DNA from: Sequoia sempervirens
Taxonomy: Eukaryota; Streptophyta; Pinopsida; Cupressales; Cupressaceae
Direction of reading: 5' to 3'
Assembly: GCA_007258455.2 (NCBI GenBank)
Contig: VDFB02252616.1
Span: 116,266,128-116,330,127, forward strand
DNA length: 64,000 nt
Below, one piece after another: positions 12,184 to 24,145 of this stretch. A program made the translations under genes and the position numbers. The notes under the pieces are model-generated. The model searched no databases. It saw only the letters and a list, made by a program, of their open reading frames with translations, and was not told the origin of the DNA. Positions within the stretch are counted from its first letter, which is position 1. The number at the start of each line of letters is the position of its first letter.

Positions 12184-12192
12184 GAGAGGGAG
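12184..12192 (+). promoter_or_regulatory. polypurine tract
   Basis: GAGAGGGAG lies directly before the 3' LTR, the expected site for priming plus-strand DNA synthesis. Confidence 0.85.
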
Positions 12193-12759
12193 TGTTGATG
12201 TTAGCAGCTTCGGGTTCAATTCTTCCAGCCCCAATTGAAGATATAAATTATTTGTGTAAATGGCAACATTATTTTTGGACGACTTCCTTGCATCATTCTT
12301 CCTTGGCCGACCTTCATTGTAATTCATTATTATTAATTGTATTTATTTCTTGGTGGCCGACCTAGTTTATTGAAAGGGTGTGACCTATCTAGCAATGTAT
12401 TTATATGAGGTCATTTCCCCTCATTTGCAATCAAGAAAGTTCAATCTCCTTCTCCATAAGTGTGAGCTCTTCAAGAAGAATAGTGCGAATTCACATAGGA
12501 GCAGATTGTGAGTTTTTTCAAGTGCGAATTGAAGATCAGACTACTAGTTTGTGTTACAGCCATTGTTGATGCTGATCTTTGGCCTTGTGTGTGGCCTCTT
12601 TGTAATGTAACTTGTTGCCATTACTCATATATATAAGAGATATAATTGTTGCTGGGTTTTTCTCCCTCAAGAGGAGGGTTTTCCCAGGGTATCTGCTGCG
12701 TTATTGTGTCTGATTTTGAATTAATTTTCTGTGCATTAAATCTGATCATAAAAAAAACA
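12193..12759 (+). repeat. Copia 3' LTR
   Basis: 567 bp, matching the 5' LTR along its whole length with about 20 substitutions, a 4-bp gap near the start and single-base indels. The TATA box at about 12628-12637 is kept. Confidence 0.92.
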
Positions 12760-13763
12760 ACAAAAAGAACACAAAAATATGTTGCCTTTTAAAATGAATT
12801 CGATTCCTCTAATAGTTTGGCAATTCAAACTTAAAAAACAAAGCAAAAAAACCTAAACAAAATCTAGAGTGGAGGACACATGTTCACACCTGCTTTCATA
12901 TGCCACATAATAAATAACTATTTTAAGTCCATGAGTATACTCTTGAAAAACCAAGGAGCACGATAAGACAATGACATATTGTTTGATTGAATAAATAGAG
13001 AAGCATGCCATTGCGCTTCACATCACAGTTTTCCAGCCTAACATTTTATGCATACATTTTGTAACATACAACTTTGCTAGCTGAATATTTAGTTGCATGA
13101 TTGATATTTGGCAATCAAAATCCAAGGATGTTATCATGATGGAGATCATTAATTGGTATAACTTTTTTCTTTGAAGGAAGACAGTTACAAGGAAAGAATA
13201 AATTATATTAATGTCCTCAAATGACCAAGAATATTCAACTACATAACCAGTAGAACCAGTGGGTTTTACAATGGAGATGTGATATGTTAGAACAGTGAAA
13301 ATTTACAGAACCTGGTCATAGGCTTACTCAAACTCATCAGCCAAATAGGATAGATATATTTATCTAGTAAAAATCAAGGCTGATGATAGTTATATCACCG
13401 TATTCTTCTTTTAAATACAAAAACATATTTGGCAACAAATATTTCACTTTCCTCTCAGTAAAAAATTGAGAAAGTTGATAGGATTGAATTCTCCCACTTA
13501 GCTGTTACACATCTCATATACATCTTATCTCAAGATGCAATAATGGCATCCCGAGTAGGTAGCCATCTTGTCTATACCTTGCTGGAACAAACATGGCATA
13601 TCCAACTGTTATCATTCTCAAAAAAAAAAACTGTACAAGATTACACTCATTTTGATGCACTTATGCTGCATTTTATCTTCTCACCATGTAAATCATGCTC
13701 ACTGTTACCATAAAAATCTTCTAGCATGGAGAAACTTCAAGTCTACAGGAATCGTGAGATATG
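12760..13763. other. spacer; 3' flank of minus-strand gene
   Basis: AT-rich, no coding signal. It lies downstream of the stop codon of the minus-strand gene at 13764 and presumably holds its 3' untranslated region. Confidence 0.45.
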
Positions 13764-16329
13764 TCATTCACATTTCAAAGCACGTGTAATTCTCCAAGTG
13801 ATCATAGTTAAGTCTGGATGTATGTTATGGGCCTCTTGATGATTATTGTTGTTACACATATTTTTGCAGATTGCAACAATGAACTCGTCATTTTCAATGG
13901 TATACAGGTACATAGCTTGCTCATCCTGAAAAAAATTACATGTAAACATAGAACAATTAAAAAAAGGTTGAATATCAACACTGTTTGCATGATAGTAGAG
14001 CGAGAATTCATTAATTCTTCATAGTTGACTCCGATAGAAAGACTGCAGACTTTATCAGTAAAGTTTTTAGTGTATAGTTCTTTGAATGCATGGAATCTCA
14101 AAAGAACATCCATTTAATTCAGTCCATGCATAGATAACATAAGTGATATACAGCTTTAAAATCTTCAAAATGGATAAGAGTTTTAAGGAAATAATTGGCA
14201 ATCTTTAAAAATATGATTTGCAGTTAAATATTTTTAACTAGAAATATGGAGAGCATGTGGGTGATTACTCAATCATGGAATTAAAATATATATTAAACCG
14301 AAATTTTAGTTAAAGCCCTAAGATTCCATGTCCCCCATTTGCTTGAATGTATAAACAGAGATTTTCATCATTACATTAAAGTCTTTACTGACAACCACCT
14401 ACATTTTAGAACTAGAAAAGCCCTCTGAGATGTGTACAATGTTGGACATCAGCATGCATATTTTCTAGATGAGAACAAAAATGAAAAAAGAGTTCAATAA
14501 CTGAAATTCAGGGGTATTCCCCAACAGTTTTCTAATTGTAGTTATTCCAAAATATTACTTCAGAAAGTATTTGTATGGTAAAACAAAAAATTGAATTGCA
14601 AAATTTGAACCAGAATGTTGCAAGTTATTGGCAACTTGCTTTGTGATAGTGATTGCAACAAAAAAGACGTTTTTCTTGCCAGAATGGCTGTCATAAACTT
14701 TCCCTCTACAATGACAGTTTCCTCCCCAGAACTATTGCTATCCTTCCTAAAATACAAGGAGCTGTGACAGTACAACACTCTAGAACTATAGTAATCAAGA
14801 ATGAGTATATGATGATATGTGGAAGAAATGGCTTGAGCAATTCTCAACATGATCAAACAATTGGCCTTGAAAAATCTAGAATTGATTGAGGTTCAAGCTG
14901 CCAAACTACAACTGAAAGTTGCACATAAAATGCTCAGATATTTGTTAATTTTTGGTGCAAAATTTTCTTATTATGGCTGTGAATGTTACACAAAATAGAA
15001 AGTGAGGCAAAGAATGCCCACAAATACATCTCATTAACCACACTACCAGCCTTTGCTGAGAAAAGATGCATACCTCAGGCCATGTACAAAATTCATTTGG
15101 AAACACTTGCAACAATTCTGCTGCACTTTGGCCCGAACAATATGCAGAGACATCCATGCTATCATCTTTAAGTTTAACAGTGAAACTGAAACTTGGAGTT
15201 ACTTCCCTGTCACAGACACAGAGACAGAAACTACAGATTGGCAAACCATTAGGTTCTTCATTCACAGAATGGCCACAGCATGAATGCGATAATTCTATGT
15301 TCAACTGGTGAAGTTCAACTCTTTCGATAAGAACCCTGCAAACCTGTGTGTTATAAAGATTGTCAACTATTCTCACTTAAACCACCATCTCCCTATGATT
15401 TCATTATTCTCCACTTAAGTTGTAGTGTAAGACTAATTTGTAAGCAATCCAACAATTAAACACATTTAAAAGAATTATGGTTCTTAAAAGTCAAATGCCA
15501 ATCTCAGTCAGAATCTTAGACACAAAGTTCAAACACTTAATTAATATGTGAATTGCATTATGACAATTGCTATGGTGTCATCAATGATTGTTTCCTTTGC
15601 TTTCTAAACTATTTTCAGTCAACACGTTCATTCAACCAAAGATCCACCTTGTTTAGCAAATGTTTCCTTAGTTCATATCATTACTGCAACACTTTAATGA
15701 TGCATATTTACGAGACGAGGCAGATTCTCAATTCTTAGGTTTATGATCATGCAAACTTCTAGGTGAAATTGAAAAGTAAACACATCACTGCAAACACTAT
15801 AGAAGACTTACTTGTGTACTATTTATCTGAGAGGAAAGAGAGGAAAGAGAGGAAATGTGATGAAGACAGGACGAATTTAGTAATGCTGGAAGCTGACTTA
15901 TGTTAGTTATTGATGTGTCACCACTGCTTTCATGCCACAAACACTCCATCCTGCAAAGCACGAGTAGTTTAGATGCAGCAACAAAATGAATAAATATCCC
16001 AGCTTTGCAGGATCAACAAAAAAACAGTTTCCAAGAAAAAGACAAAACAAGCACTGTGCACAATTAAATTCATAGAACTGGTATTAAGGAATCTGAAGCA
16101 GAAACCAAAATGTTATACGTAATAAATTGATAATGCAACTTATCACCCAAACAACCTGATGTCCATGTTCTATAACATGCATGCCGCATATGCATCCACA
16201 AACCTGAATAAAACAGATAGAAAAAAAGGAAGGTAATAAGTCAAGTGTTTTCACCTGCCTTCAGAAGTCGCATAACAGGTCAGGCCAGTCAAAAAGACTG
16301 TGTCACCACAGCAGATCATACCAGCTGAC
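13764..16329 (-). CDS. 3' exons of an OB-fold protein, tentatively CTC1-like
   Basis: At least six minus-strand exons with matching phases and GT/AG borders, in order of transcription: 16329-16255, 15950-15812, 15343-15074, 14865 to about 14700 (end unsure), about 14090-13982, and 13925-13764 with a TGA stop. Borders such as CACAA|GTAAGT, CCTGAG|GTATGC, ACACACAG|GTTTGC and TTTTTTCAG|GATGAG are clean. The 15343-15074 exon has a zinc-ribbon-like set of cysteines followed by an OB-fold-like strand pattern (see separate entry). The next exon has HHILILDYYSSRVL. This order resembles the C-terminal end of plant CTC1, the large subunit of the CST complex that binds telomeric single strands in the nucleus, but the match is from memory of the layout, not an alignment. 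Upstream exons were not resolved, so the gene may be truncated. Confidence 0.5.
15074..15343 (-). CDS. zinc-ribbon/OB-fold exon of the CTC1-like gene
   Basis: A 90-codon, phase-0 exon between ACACACAG and GTATGC. It reads VCRVLIERVELHQLNIELSH, then cysteines in SCCGHS and PICSFCLCVC, then FSFTVKLKDDSMDVSAYCSG and QSAAELLQV. Paired cysteines before a hydrophobic/acidic strand pattern with a later small-residue turn is the look of a zinc-ribbon OB fold, as in RPA1, POT1 and CTC1. No stop or frameshift is present, so selection may still act on it. Confidence 0.55.
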
Positions 16330-18055
16330 CTGAATGGCAGGTATTAGTTTTGGTGAGATATTTCTTATGTCTGCATAATTTAGACAAATTACAGAAACTG
16401 CATAGAACAGAAGGATATTCAAAACATGAAGGGAAAAACCTCAAATGTAATGATTGAGAGTGCTTTTGGATGTAACTGTAAAGTAATTTTGAGCATCAAC
16501 ATTTTGGATCACACTCTGTGATCCATAGTCGGGATGAGAAAAAACTTGGTGACTAGTTAATTACAAAGTCTAATTGATGACTAATGGCTGTTAAGAAACA
16601 CACAATAACTGAAATAGTTCCAAGTAACATTAACAAAAGCAGGGATTGTCAAAGACACGAAATAGTAATACCATGTGGATAATGGGATTTTAACTTACGA
16701 GACTCAAAAATTTAATCAATTTGCATAATATATATAGAGTTAGGGTTAGATTAAAAAACACTGTACATTAAACACTGTTGCTGGTCACTATATATTTTGT
16801 AGATTTCATGTATTTTATTTAGCTAGTCACTGAATATCCAAAGATATTAGCCTTAACAAGCCACTACAATCAACTCCACAAATCCAATCAACACTGGTGC
16901 CAGCTAAAACATGTTGCCCTTATATAAAACCAGAATCAATCAAGAAGTTGCTTGTTCTCATTCTCATAGTGTAAATCTTGGGGCTGCAATATTATGATGG
17001 TTTTTTGAATTGTTTTGTTTTTAGACCTAGCTTATTCCTACTTGATAAAAAGAATAAAGATTACAAACAATGAAAGTCACCGAACATTTCCCCAAAACCT
17101 GAATTGTATAAGCCCAGCACAAAAAGCAGAAACATCAACATATTTCCATAATCAGACACATCATGAAAATCCCACAACTATGATAAGGTGTTTATTATGA
17201 TGAGCTTCTAAAAAAGACTATCACCTTCAAAAAGAGCATCATGTCTACCAAAAAGTATTATAAAAGTGAATCCCAGCCAGTAGCTTTTCAAATGTGTTAA
17301 CCAATATTCCAAAACTCACCATGAATCACCTAGATTTGGCAAGTCCCAAGGTGGGCAACCCCAAACAAGTCGGGGAGACTTGGCAGCCAGGTACTTACTA
17401 GACTCATTGAATCTCCTAGACTTGCCAGACTAACCGAGTCTAGGCAAATCCCAATGGGAAGACTCGGCCGTGACTGGGTGAAGGAAAAAGTTCAAAAAAA
17501 AAAAAACAAAAACAAAAAAAAAGCAATTCACTTAATTTTTTTGCCTTATATTTGTCTCCTACACCCTAAAAGCGACTTTATCTCATTTTTAAGCCAAAGA
17601 AAAAAGAAAAAAGAGAGTTTTGAGCCAAAATTGGATTGCATTGAAAAGAAACCATCAAGGAGATTGAGCAAAAATCGATGGTTGAATCACATTTAGGAAG
17701 GTTTGTAGCTACTTTTGGTGCATCTAAAGGAGTTACAAAAGATTGGAAAGAACTCACCAAAGATTTAAAGAAAGATTTAAGAGATAAGTTTGTATTTTGA
17801 AGGTTTTTTTTAATAAAAAATTCATTTCTTTTTTCTTTTATCTATTTTGTTTTAGTGGACCAAAAAACAAACCCTAGGTGTGTTTAATTATTTTGTTGAA
17901 CAAACCATATGTGTTTTTTGTGAAAAAAAATAGTTTTATAGTCACAAACCTTAGATTTTTTTAAATTAGTTTAATTATAAACCATAAATGTTTATTTCTT
18001 TTCTATTTATATGTTATTGCAGCATTCTTTAGATTTATTAATAGTCTTTATCACA
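16330..18055. other. upstream region, possible further exons unresolved
   Basis: On the minus strand near 16430-16480 a short stretch reads LKITLQLHPKALSIITFE before GTTTTT and could be another exon, but its phase does not fit the next one for certain. From about 17325 to 17460 a G/C-richer block with repeated GACTTGGC/GACTCGG/CTCCTAGAC motifs precedes the hAT relic and could be its terminal region. Otherwise nothing is recognised. Confidence 0.35.
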
Positions 18056-18581
18056 ATGTTCGGAATCCCACTTCAAAGGGACCCTTGTTGGAAACATGTT
18101 ATCACTAAACAAAAGAAAGAAGAGATAGCTTGTTTTCATTGCAAACAAAAATCCTTGGGGGGGGGGGGAGATTAACATATTAAAATACCATCTTGCACAT
18201 ATACCATGCCAAGATGCTAAGCCATACCTAGATGTGCTTGCTGATGTTATGCATGAAGTGCAAGTTCATTTAGAAACCTTTGAGCAGGAAAAAAGAAATA
18301 AAAAAAAGGCAAAGAGAGGAGATGGCATCCATTGGTGGAACTAAAGAGTCTCTTTCTTCCATTCCTCCATTTCGTCCATCTTCAAGTACGGGTAGTGGTA
18401 GTGGTAATGGCACTGGCAGTGTTAGCATTGGGCCATGCACCACTCTAGGTCCCCAACCATCACTTGAGAGCATAGGTTGGAACAAAGATAACATGATGCA
18501 ACTAAAAGTGCAATTGGAGACTTTTGGTTCTATTGCACCATTCCATTCCATGCAGCCAAGTAATTATTTTTTGTTGTCTTA
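18056..18581 (+). pseudogene. hAT transposase relic (BED zinc finger)
   Basis: Starting at the ATG at 18056, the frame gives RDPCWKHV and then CFHC. After a run of twelve G (18157-18168) that shifts the frame, it gives LKYHLAHIPCQDAKPYLDVL and a lysine-rich segment. This is the order of the BED-type finger at the start of plant hAT transposases (W..H, CxxC, GG, LKxHLA, C). A second stretch in another frame (to 18581) has a Gly/Ser linker. The catalytic DDE core and the hAT dimerisation end are missing, so it cannot make transposase. A further open piece at 18682-18915 may belong to the same relic. Confidence 0.65.
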
Positions 18582-20056
18582 AAATATATAGTTTGATTAT
18601 TTGTCTCTTGAATTTCTATATTTAGAGGTATATTTAAATTACTTTCCCTTTTCCAATGCCACTTAACTTACAGGAAAAACTTTGGAAAATAAGCTAATGG
18701 CTAAACAATTGCTCACATGCAAGAAAGGGACATTACAAGAGCCCAATCCAACTCAAATCCATATCCAAGTTCAGTTTGGCAAGCATGTGAATAGGGCTAT
18801 GCAATTTCCCTATGGGTTTGTTTGGGAGGAGCTTGAGTGGATATCTAACGATTTTTTTTTCTATTCCCAGAATGAACCCACCACTTCCTTTGTAAATTGC
18901 CTTCAAAATATTTGAAAATCTCATATTTTTTGTATTTCGCAAGGCAACATGAGCAAAACTAAACATTGAAATTTTGAGGCAACATTCCAAGCCATAATGC
19001 CATTGTAGTTGAGTCATTTACAAACGCAAAGGATAATACTATCTCAATTTTCCAACCTAGATGACTTACCCATTTGTTAAAAAGTGCATATTTTTAATGC
19101 ATCTATATATCGAAATGTGTCTATATATTGCAACTTGCCTATATCCTAAAATTTGAAAAGGGTAAATAATATTTTATTATACTAATAACATTTATTATGT
19201 TAATAATTGTAACAACCCACTCTACTTTTTTTGAAAAAATTGCAATGTTGAAATGCATATGCAATGCCTTCAACACTTTTTGATCACCAAGATCTCGAAG
19301 TGGGCAAGGTGAGAGCATATTAATCATTTTCTGATCACCAAGACCCAACCTCCTTTAGAACCTTTCTAGAGTTATTTTAGGAAAAATGATTTTTTGCTTT
19401 TTCGTTGTTTTTTCAAAAACTCCACTTTTTTTCATTGTTTTTTTAATAAAGCATTTATTTGTTTTTCGTTACTTTTCCAAACAAATTTTTTTTTGCTTTT
19501 TCCGAAAAAACAATTTTCCTTAAGTGACTTTTCCCAGACCTTTTAATAATATGTCACTTTTAATTCTCCCTTTCAATGACGCTTTTAAATAATAACCTTT
19601 AATCGCTGGTACCCCATGCCTAGTTCTAACACTTCTAGGCCCTCTTTTAGAAACATTTTATGACATAGGCCACCCTTCTTTACAATAAATAAACATAAGT
19701 TGCCTTTATAATATAAAGTCATCTTAAGACAACTTAAATTATTTATTTAATTGCTTTTATCTACACATCCCAAAGTCTTAGGAAAGTTGAAGCCTCCAAG
19801 GATATTGGAAATCTCCAAGAATGGTGGAATGCTTCCAAAAAGTCAAAACTGCATTTGAAAAGAACCATTGGACTCCTCTTCGTTTGTTGAACTCACTTCC
19901 AGTGTCAAAATTCCTTTATGAATAAGTTGGCAATCTCCAAGAATCTTAGAACTTTCTAAGAATGTTGGAATGGACCAAAAGAGGAACATTACAATAATAT
20001 TTATTAATAAAAAAAATTATGAATAAATTAAATAAGTTATTAGTATTACTATTAAT
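18582..20056. other. spacer, possible end of hAT relic
   Basis: It holds the 77-codon open piece at 18682-18915 (unrecognised), T-rich blocks near 19380-19520, and loosely repeated TCCAAGAAT-type segments at 19790-19980. It ends at the LINE target duplication. Confidence 0.4.
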
Positions 20057-20074
20057 AATAAAAAATCAATAGTT
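20057..20074 (+). repeat. LINE target site duplication, 5' copy
   Basis: AATAAAAAATCAATAGTT (18 bp) recurs exactly at 29134-29151 just past the element's A-rich tail. Exact length on the A-rich side is ambiguous by a few bases. Confidence 0.88.
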
Positions 20075-20106
20075 GAATGTGATTAATTAAAACCTGATGG
20101 CACAAG

Positions 20107-21946
20107 TTGGCGAGCAAGAGTGAAAAAATACAAAGGAGAAAAGGAGTCGATGGGGCGACATGGTGGAGGATGGTGATCCAGGGAAGAAGGCGGAAGGAAT
20201 TGTCAACCAGTAGAAAGCGGACCACATCACGCAGTGGGCATTCGAGAATGGAGCTTGGGTGGATAAGTGTCACCCACACTACCGCCAGAATGGAAGTATG
20301 GAGAACCAAAACTGCAACCAGAGCAGAAGCCAGCTCGGAGATGGTGAGAGGAGGGCTCTTGAACAAAAGTTGAAGCCAACAGTGCGCCGAAGGAACAAGC
20401 AAGGATGGAGTACGCGCGAGCCAAGGCGTGGGTGATTCCGAGAAAATGACCACCATGGAAAACTGTCGGATCCCAGTTGGCGCAACAAGGGCAGTGGCAT
20501 TCAAAAGCGCACCGGCAAAGTCGAGAGAGTCAGGGGTTCGAGCAACACTAAGCCGGGAAATGAAGGAAAAACGAGCCAGCAAGCGAGACAAGAATTTGAG
20601 TTTGCAAAAAGAATGAATCAGAGACTGGGACCTGTTCAGAAGGAAAACAAACAGAAGAAATTTCCAAAACAAAGCGAGTGACGACAACTGTTTGCGACCG
20701 CGGGGAAGTAAACTGTACCAAATGCCATCCGAAATGATCGAAAAAAGAGTGATTAGACTGATGGAGAAAGCTCTGTTTGCCAAGTGGACTGGCCCAGGCT
20801 ACCCTAGGGAGGAAATCAAAGTATGGTGGGAAAACAAATACAAAGACCGGGTAAGCATCTACTAGCTACCAAACTCTTTTTTTCTCATAGAATGCATAGA
20901 TCAACAATTAAAGCTGGAAATTCTAGAAGGGAAACCTCTGTTTATGAATGGTCATAGTTTTCATTGCCTAAATTGGAGATCAAGCTTCGACACCTGGAAC
21001 TACAAAATAAACCAAATCCCTACCTGGATCAAACTAGTAGATCTGCCCTCAGAATTCTGGAATGTGGAGGCTATGGTGAGATTAGGTGATGCCCTAGGGG
21101 TGTGCTTAGGGGTGGATGAGGACTTCATAAATGGGAAAGACGGGGCTGAAGCTTGCATACTAGTAGAAATAGATGAGGGGGTTGGAGTATACAAGAATAT
21201 AGAAATATTGACAAAATATGGAAGCTGGCAACAGGAGATAGAGATATGGGAAGGGGTAGAATCCAAAAAATGCCTCTTTAGAGAATCAATTCTGGAAGGC
21301 TCTTCAAACAGGGGAAAGGAGGCTAATACGAGTAATAATGAGAGGGAAGAATCAGGGGATGGATCATCCCAGGAAGTGGCAACCAAAATCACAGAAAATA
21401 CATCTGAGGAAGTTAGAACTGAGCCTAAGCAGAAGAAGCCTGGAGGAGCCTCTCAGGAATGCAACAAAGCCCCCCCCACCAATAAAGGAAAAACTGGAGT
21501 TGGGAAACTTTCAGGCAGAGGAAGCTCTCAATGCTCTTATGGATGATGCACAAGAACTCCAAAGCGATATCAAAACCCAACTATGGAAATTAACAAAGGA
21601 AGTAGAAAGGGCAGAACTAGAACCCCAGGCATCAAAAGAAGGGGCTGGAAAGAATAAGCAGAACACCAAAGTAAACAATTTAGATGCTCTCCAGGAGGAA
21701 GAAGATGACTTGGCACAGTCTGAAGAAAAGGAGAGTGATCAATTCTTAGATGGAGAAGGTGATCCCTGGGAGGAGGCAGAGGAAGGTGAGTTGCTTGAGG
21801 TGAGGCAACTTGAACAATCAGAATCAAAGATAAATGTACCTAACATAAAGAAAAAATCCAAAAGGGGGCAAGAAAACAAACAAATCCAAGTTGATGATTG
21901 TAGGCAATGCCTCTGGTCAGAAAAAACTGGTTGTTGGGAAGGATAG
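20107..21946 (+). pseudogene. LINE ORF1, nucleic-acid-binding DUF4283 protein
   Basis: One frame runs from about 20107 to about 21480 with only three stops (near 20371, 20614 and 20863). It then shifts by one at a run of eight C and continues to the TAG at 21944-21946. The DUF4283-like core begins around 20761 (FAKWTGPGYPREEIKVWW) and continues through NGHSFHCLNWRSSFD, PTWIKLVDLPSEFW and DALGVCLGVD. The end is a long acidic, Glu-rich region (to about 21830) and a basic segment. I see no zinc knuckle. The part before about 20690 has weaker protein character and may be 5' untranslated. ORF1 proteins coat the element RNA. ORF2 starts 18 bp after the stop, as usual for these elements. Confidence 0.75.
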
Positions 21947-21964
21947 CCTCCTTCCCAAGGCAAA

Positions 21965-22439
21965 ATGGGGATCATAACGTGGAATGTCAGGGGCATTAAT
22001 GCCCCTGACAAATGGCGCATGGTCAAGCGCCAAATTGACCAATCAAATGCAGACATAGTTCTCATACAAGAATCAAAATGGAGTAAGGAAGAAGGTTAGA
22101 AGAGATTTTGCAATTGGAGACGGTGGAAAAGTCAATTCAAGGAGGCCATAGTGAGTGTCTAGTGGACTGGGAGTCTTATGGAACCCTCTTATAGTAGATG
22201 GGGCAGTAGAAAAAGAAGAAGACAATTGGCAATTGTTCAAGTTCAAAGATCTAAGAAGGCATGACATCTTCTTCAGCATCAATGTATATAGGCCAATAGC
22301 TACAGTGGCAAAAAAACAAGTATGGGACAAAATATCAAGTGAGCTAGAAAATAGGAGAAATGAGATGGGGATAGTAGCCAGAGACTTCAATGCAACCTTG
22401 AACAACGAAGAGAAGCAAAGGGGTCTGGGAAGAACAACT
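21965..22439 (+). pseudogene. LINE ORF2 endonuclease, first half
   Basis: ATG at 21965 opens MGIITWNVRGINAPDKW and ADIVLIQESKW, the first two motifs (Asn and Glu) of the APE-type endonuclease that nicks target DNA. A TAG follows at about 22097 and a +1 shift before 22155, after which GLGVLWNP, INVYRP and DFNATLNN continue to GLGRTT. In the third motif the usual G-D-F-N reads ARDFN, so the glycine is lost while the catalytic Asp and Asn remain. The solo LTR at 22440-23803 interrupts the codon run here, and the reading continues in frame at 23804. Confidence 0.85.
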
Positions 22440-23803
22440 TGTCATGTCCCCTTCTCAGTGACATCTTTCAGAGGACAGGATTGGCCTATCACACGACCCT
22501 CGTAGGCCGATAGACTGGATAGAGGGTCACTTCGGAGCTTGGCTCAGCTTCAGTCAGCAGGGATTGATCAGTTGTCTTCCGTTCTGGCTCGATCGGAGAC
22601 TTTTTGCAGAATTGCTATTTTTAGCAGTTCTTGGCAGGCAGTATGGGACCACTGCTATTTTTAGCAGTTGGCTGTGGCAGCATCAGGAATCACTTCAGAG
22701 TCTGTCAGCATCAGACGGATCAGTAATCGGGTTAGAAACAAGGGAGATATTAATATTTGATCGTATTGATTAAATATTAATTAATTAACGTTTATAATAT
22801 AAAGTTATAATTTAATATTATAACTTAAGTGATTTCCTTGAGGGGTGCGCCATCATGAGAAAGGGGCCAGTTGATATTTTATTAATATTTAAATATTCAG
22901 TGGAGAACTATGGAGAATTGAAAATATTAAAATATGAATATTTCATTAAAACCCTATTTTCAAGGGAATCGCACTTTTCAGTGTATTTGAGGATTTTGCA
23001 TTGGGATTTGGGGATTATGTGTGATTATTGAGTTTGAAACTGATCAATATTGGTCTGAGCCTGAGACTTTAGGGTTTCGTGTTCGATTCCTTGGAGAACG
23101 AGCCATCTCCAGCGGAAAGCAATTCAGAGAGTGTGCAATATCACTTGATCTATTGCCTACAGAGGTTTTCTTATTCAGAGAAAACTACAGAGCTTCAGTG
23201 GATTCATCATATTTAGTTCCTTTCAGTTATTTGCATTCAGAGACATTCTATTTACCTGGGCGCCCATTACAGAGACATTAGCAGTGATTTTTTGGTGAAG
23301 CCGTACAAGTATTAATTGCAGATCTGACAGGCCGTACTTTACCAGCAGGCCGTACCTCTTGAAGAGCCGTACTCATCATCAATAAAAGAACGCCTTTGGT
23401 TGGGGTCTCTAATTTGCATCAGAGGAGGCGCCTACTATTTGAGAGTCATCAGAGACCATCATTCAGAGGGAGAAGACCATCCTTTACCTCAGCCGTACAT
23501 TTCTGTACCTCTGTTGCAGCAATCTCCAGGTTTTTAAAATATTGAAAATTCTTCATTTTTATTCATTGCATACATCTGGGTATCGTTGTAATCAATAGAG
23601 AAGTTGAATAAAGGATACTGGCATTGATATTGTTGCATTTCCAGAGCTATTTTATTTTTAGTAAATTTATTTCCATTTATTGTCAAAATCGTACCTTTTC
23701 ATCTTGGCATCAAAAACACAAAAAAATGCAAAAACCTAAAAACGTCAGAAAAACATAAGACTTCAGTCAGATTTCGTATCAGGGGGAAACAGGGGTTTCT
23801 ACA
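22440..23803 (+). mobile_element. solo LTR (family 1, copy 1) inside LINE endonuclease
   Basis: 1,364 bp from TGTCATGTCCCC to TTTCTACA, flanked by the 5-bp duplication CAACT (22435-22439 and 23804-23808). Removing it with one CAACT restores the endonuclease reading, so the ends are certain. No internal region or second LTR is present, so this is a solo LTR left by recombination. The GACCCT...AGGGTC hairpin shared with the other copies is at 22495-22528. Probably Gypsy, but no pol is available to prove it. Confidence 0.9.
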
Positions 23804-24145
23804 CAACTGCCATACAGAGAGATTTCTACGAATTTATAGACAAAAATCTGCTAAAGGATGTGTAGACCAAAAATGGAACATTCACATGGTCTAATAGGAG
23901 GAAGGATTTTACCAATATAGCAGAAAGATTGGACAGATTCCTGCTCTGGGGAGATTGGGGAGAGATAGCAGCCTCAACTGCCATACAGAGAGATTTCTAG
24001 GAATTTATAGACAAAAATCTGCTAAAGGATGTGTAGACCAAAAATGGAACATTCACATGGTCTAATAGGAGGAAGGATTTTACCAATATAGCAGAAAGAT
24101 TGGACAGATTCCTGCTCTGGGGAGATTGGGGAGAGATAGCAGCCT
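23804..24145 (+). repeat. 171-bp tandem duplication in the endonuclease
   Basis: Two adjacent copies (23804-23974 and 23975-24145) are almost identical; I noticed one difference, TTCTACGAA against TTCTAGGAA. The unit is exactly 57 codons, so the frame is kept. It covers AIQRDF...FTWSNRRKDFTNIAERLDR and GDWGEIAAS. Each copy also carries the same TAG in KDV*TKNG. The left edge coincides with the CAACT target duplication of the solo LTR. Confidence 0.9.

Larger units (their letters stand above)
8185..12759 (+). mobile_element. Ty1/Copia LTR retrotransposon, internally deleted
   Basis: A 4,575-bp element in the order LTR, primer binding site, gag, unrelated middle, reverse transcriptase end/RNase H, tandem repeats, purine tract, LTR. 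Both LTRs begin TGTTGATG and end ACA. By eye they differ by about 20 substitutions and a few small indels over roughly 570 bp (about 96.5% identity), so the insertion is not recent. Protease, integrase and most of the reverse transcriptase are absent, so the copy cannot move on its own. The target duplication is unclear: GAAAG precedes the element and ACAAAAAG follows. Placement in Copia rests on the RNase H at the 3' end of pol, the UBN2-type gag and the initiator-Met primer site. Confidence 0.9.

Noticed and set aside
20052..20783. 243-codon open frame on the minus strand
   Set aside because: It lies opposite LINE ORF1 sequence and extends across the element's 5' end into flanking DNA; it is hydrophobic without motifs and is best explained as an antisense shadow.
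23075..23105. GTTCGATTCC, like a tRNA B box
   Set aside because: No matching A box or cloverleaf around it.
23021..23281. 86-codon frame in solo LTR copy 1
   Set aside because: Same reason: LTR sequence, no conserved protein between copies.
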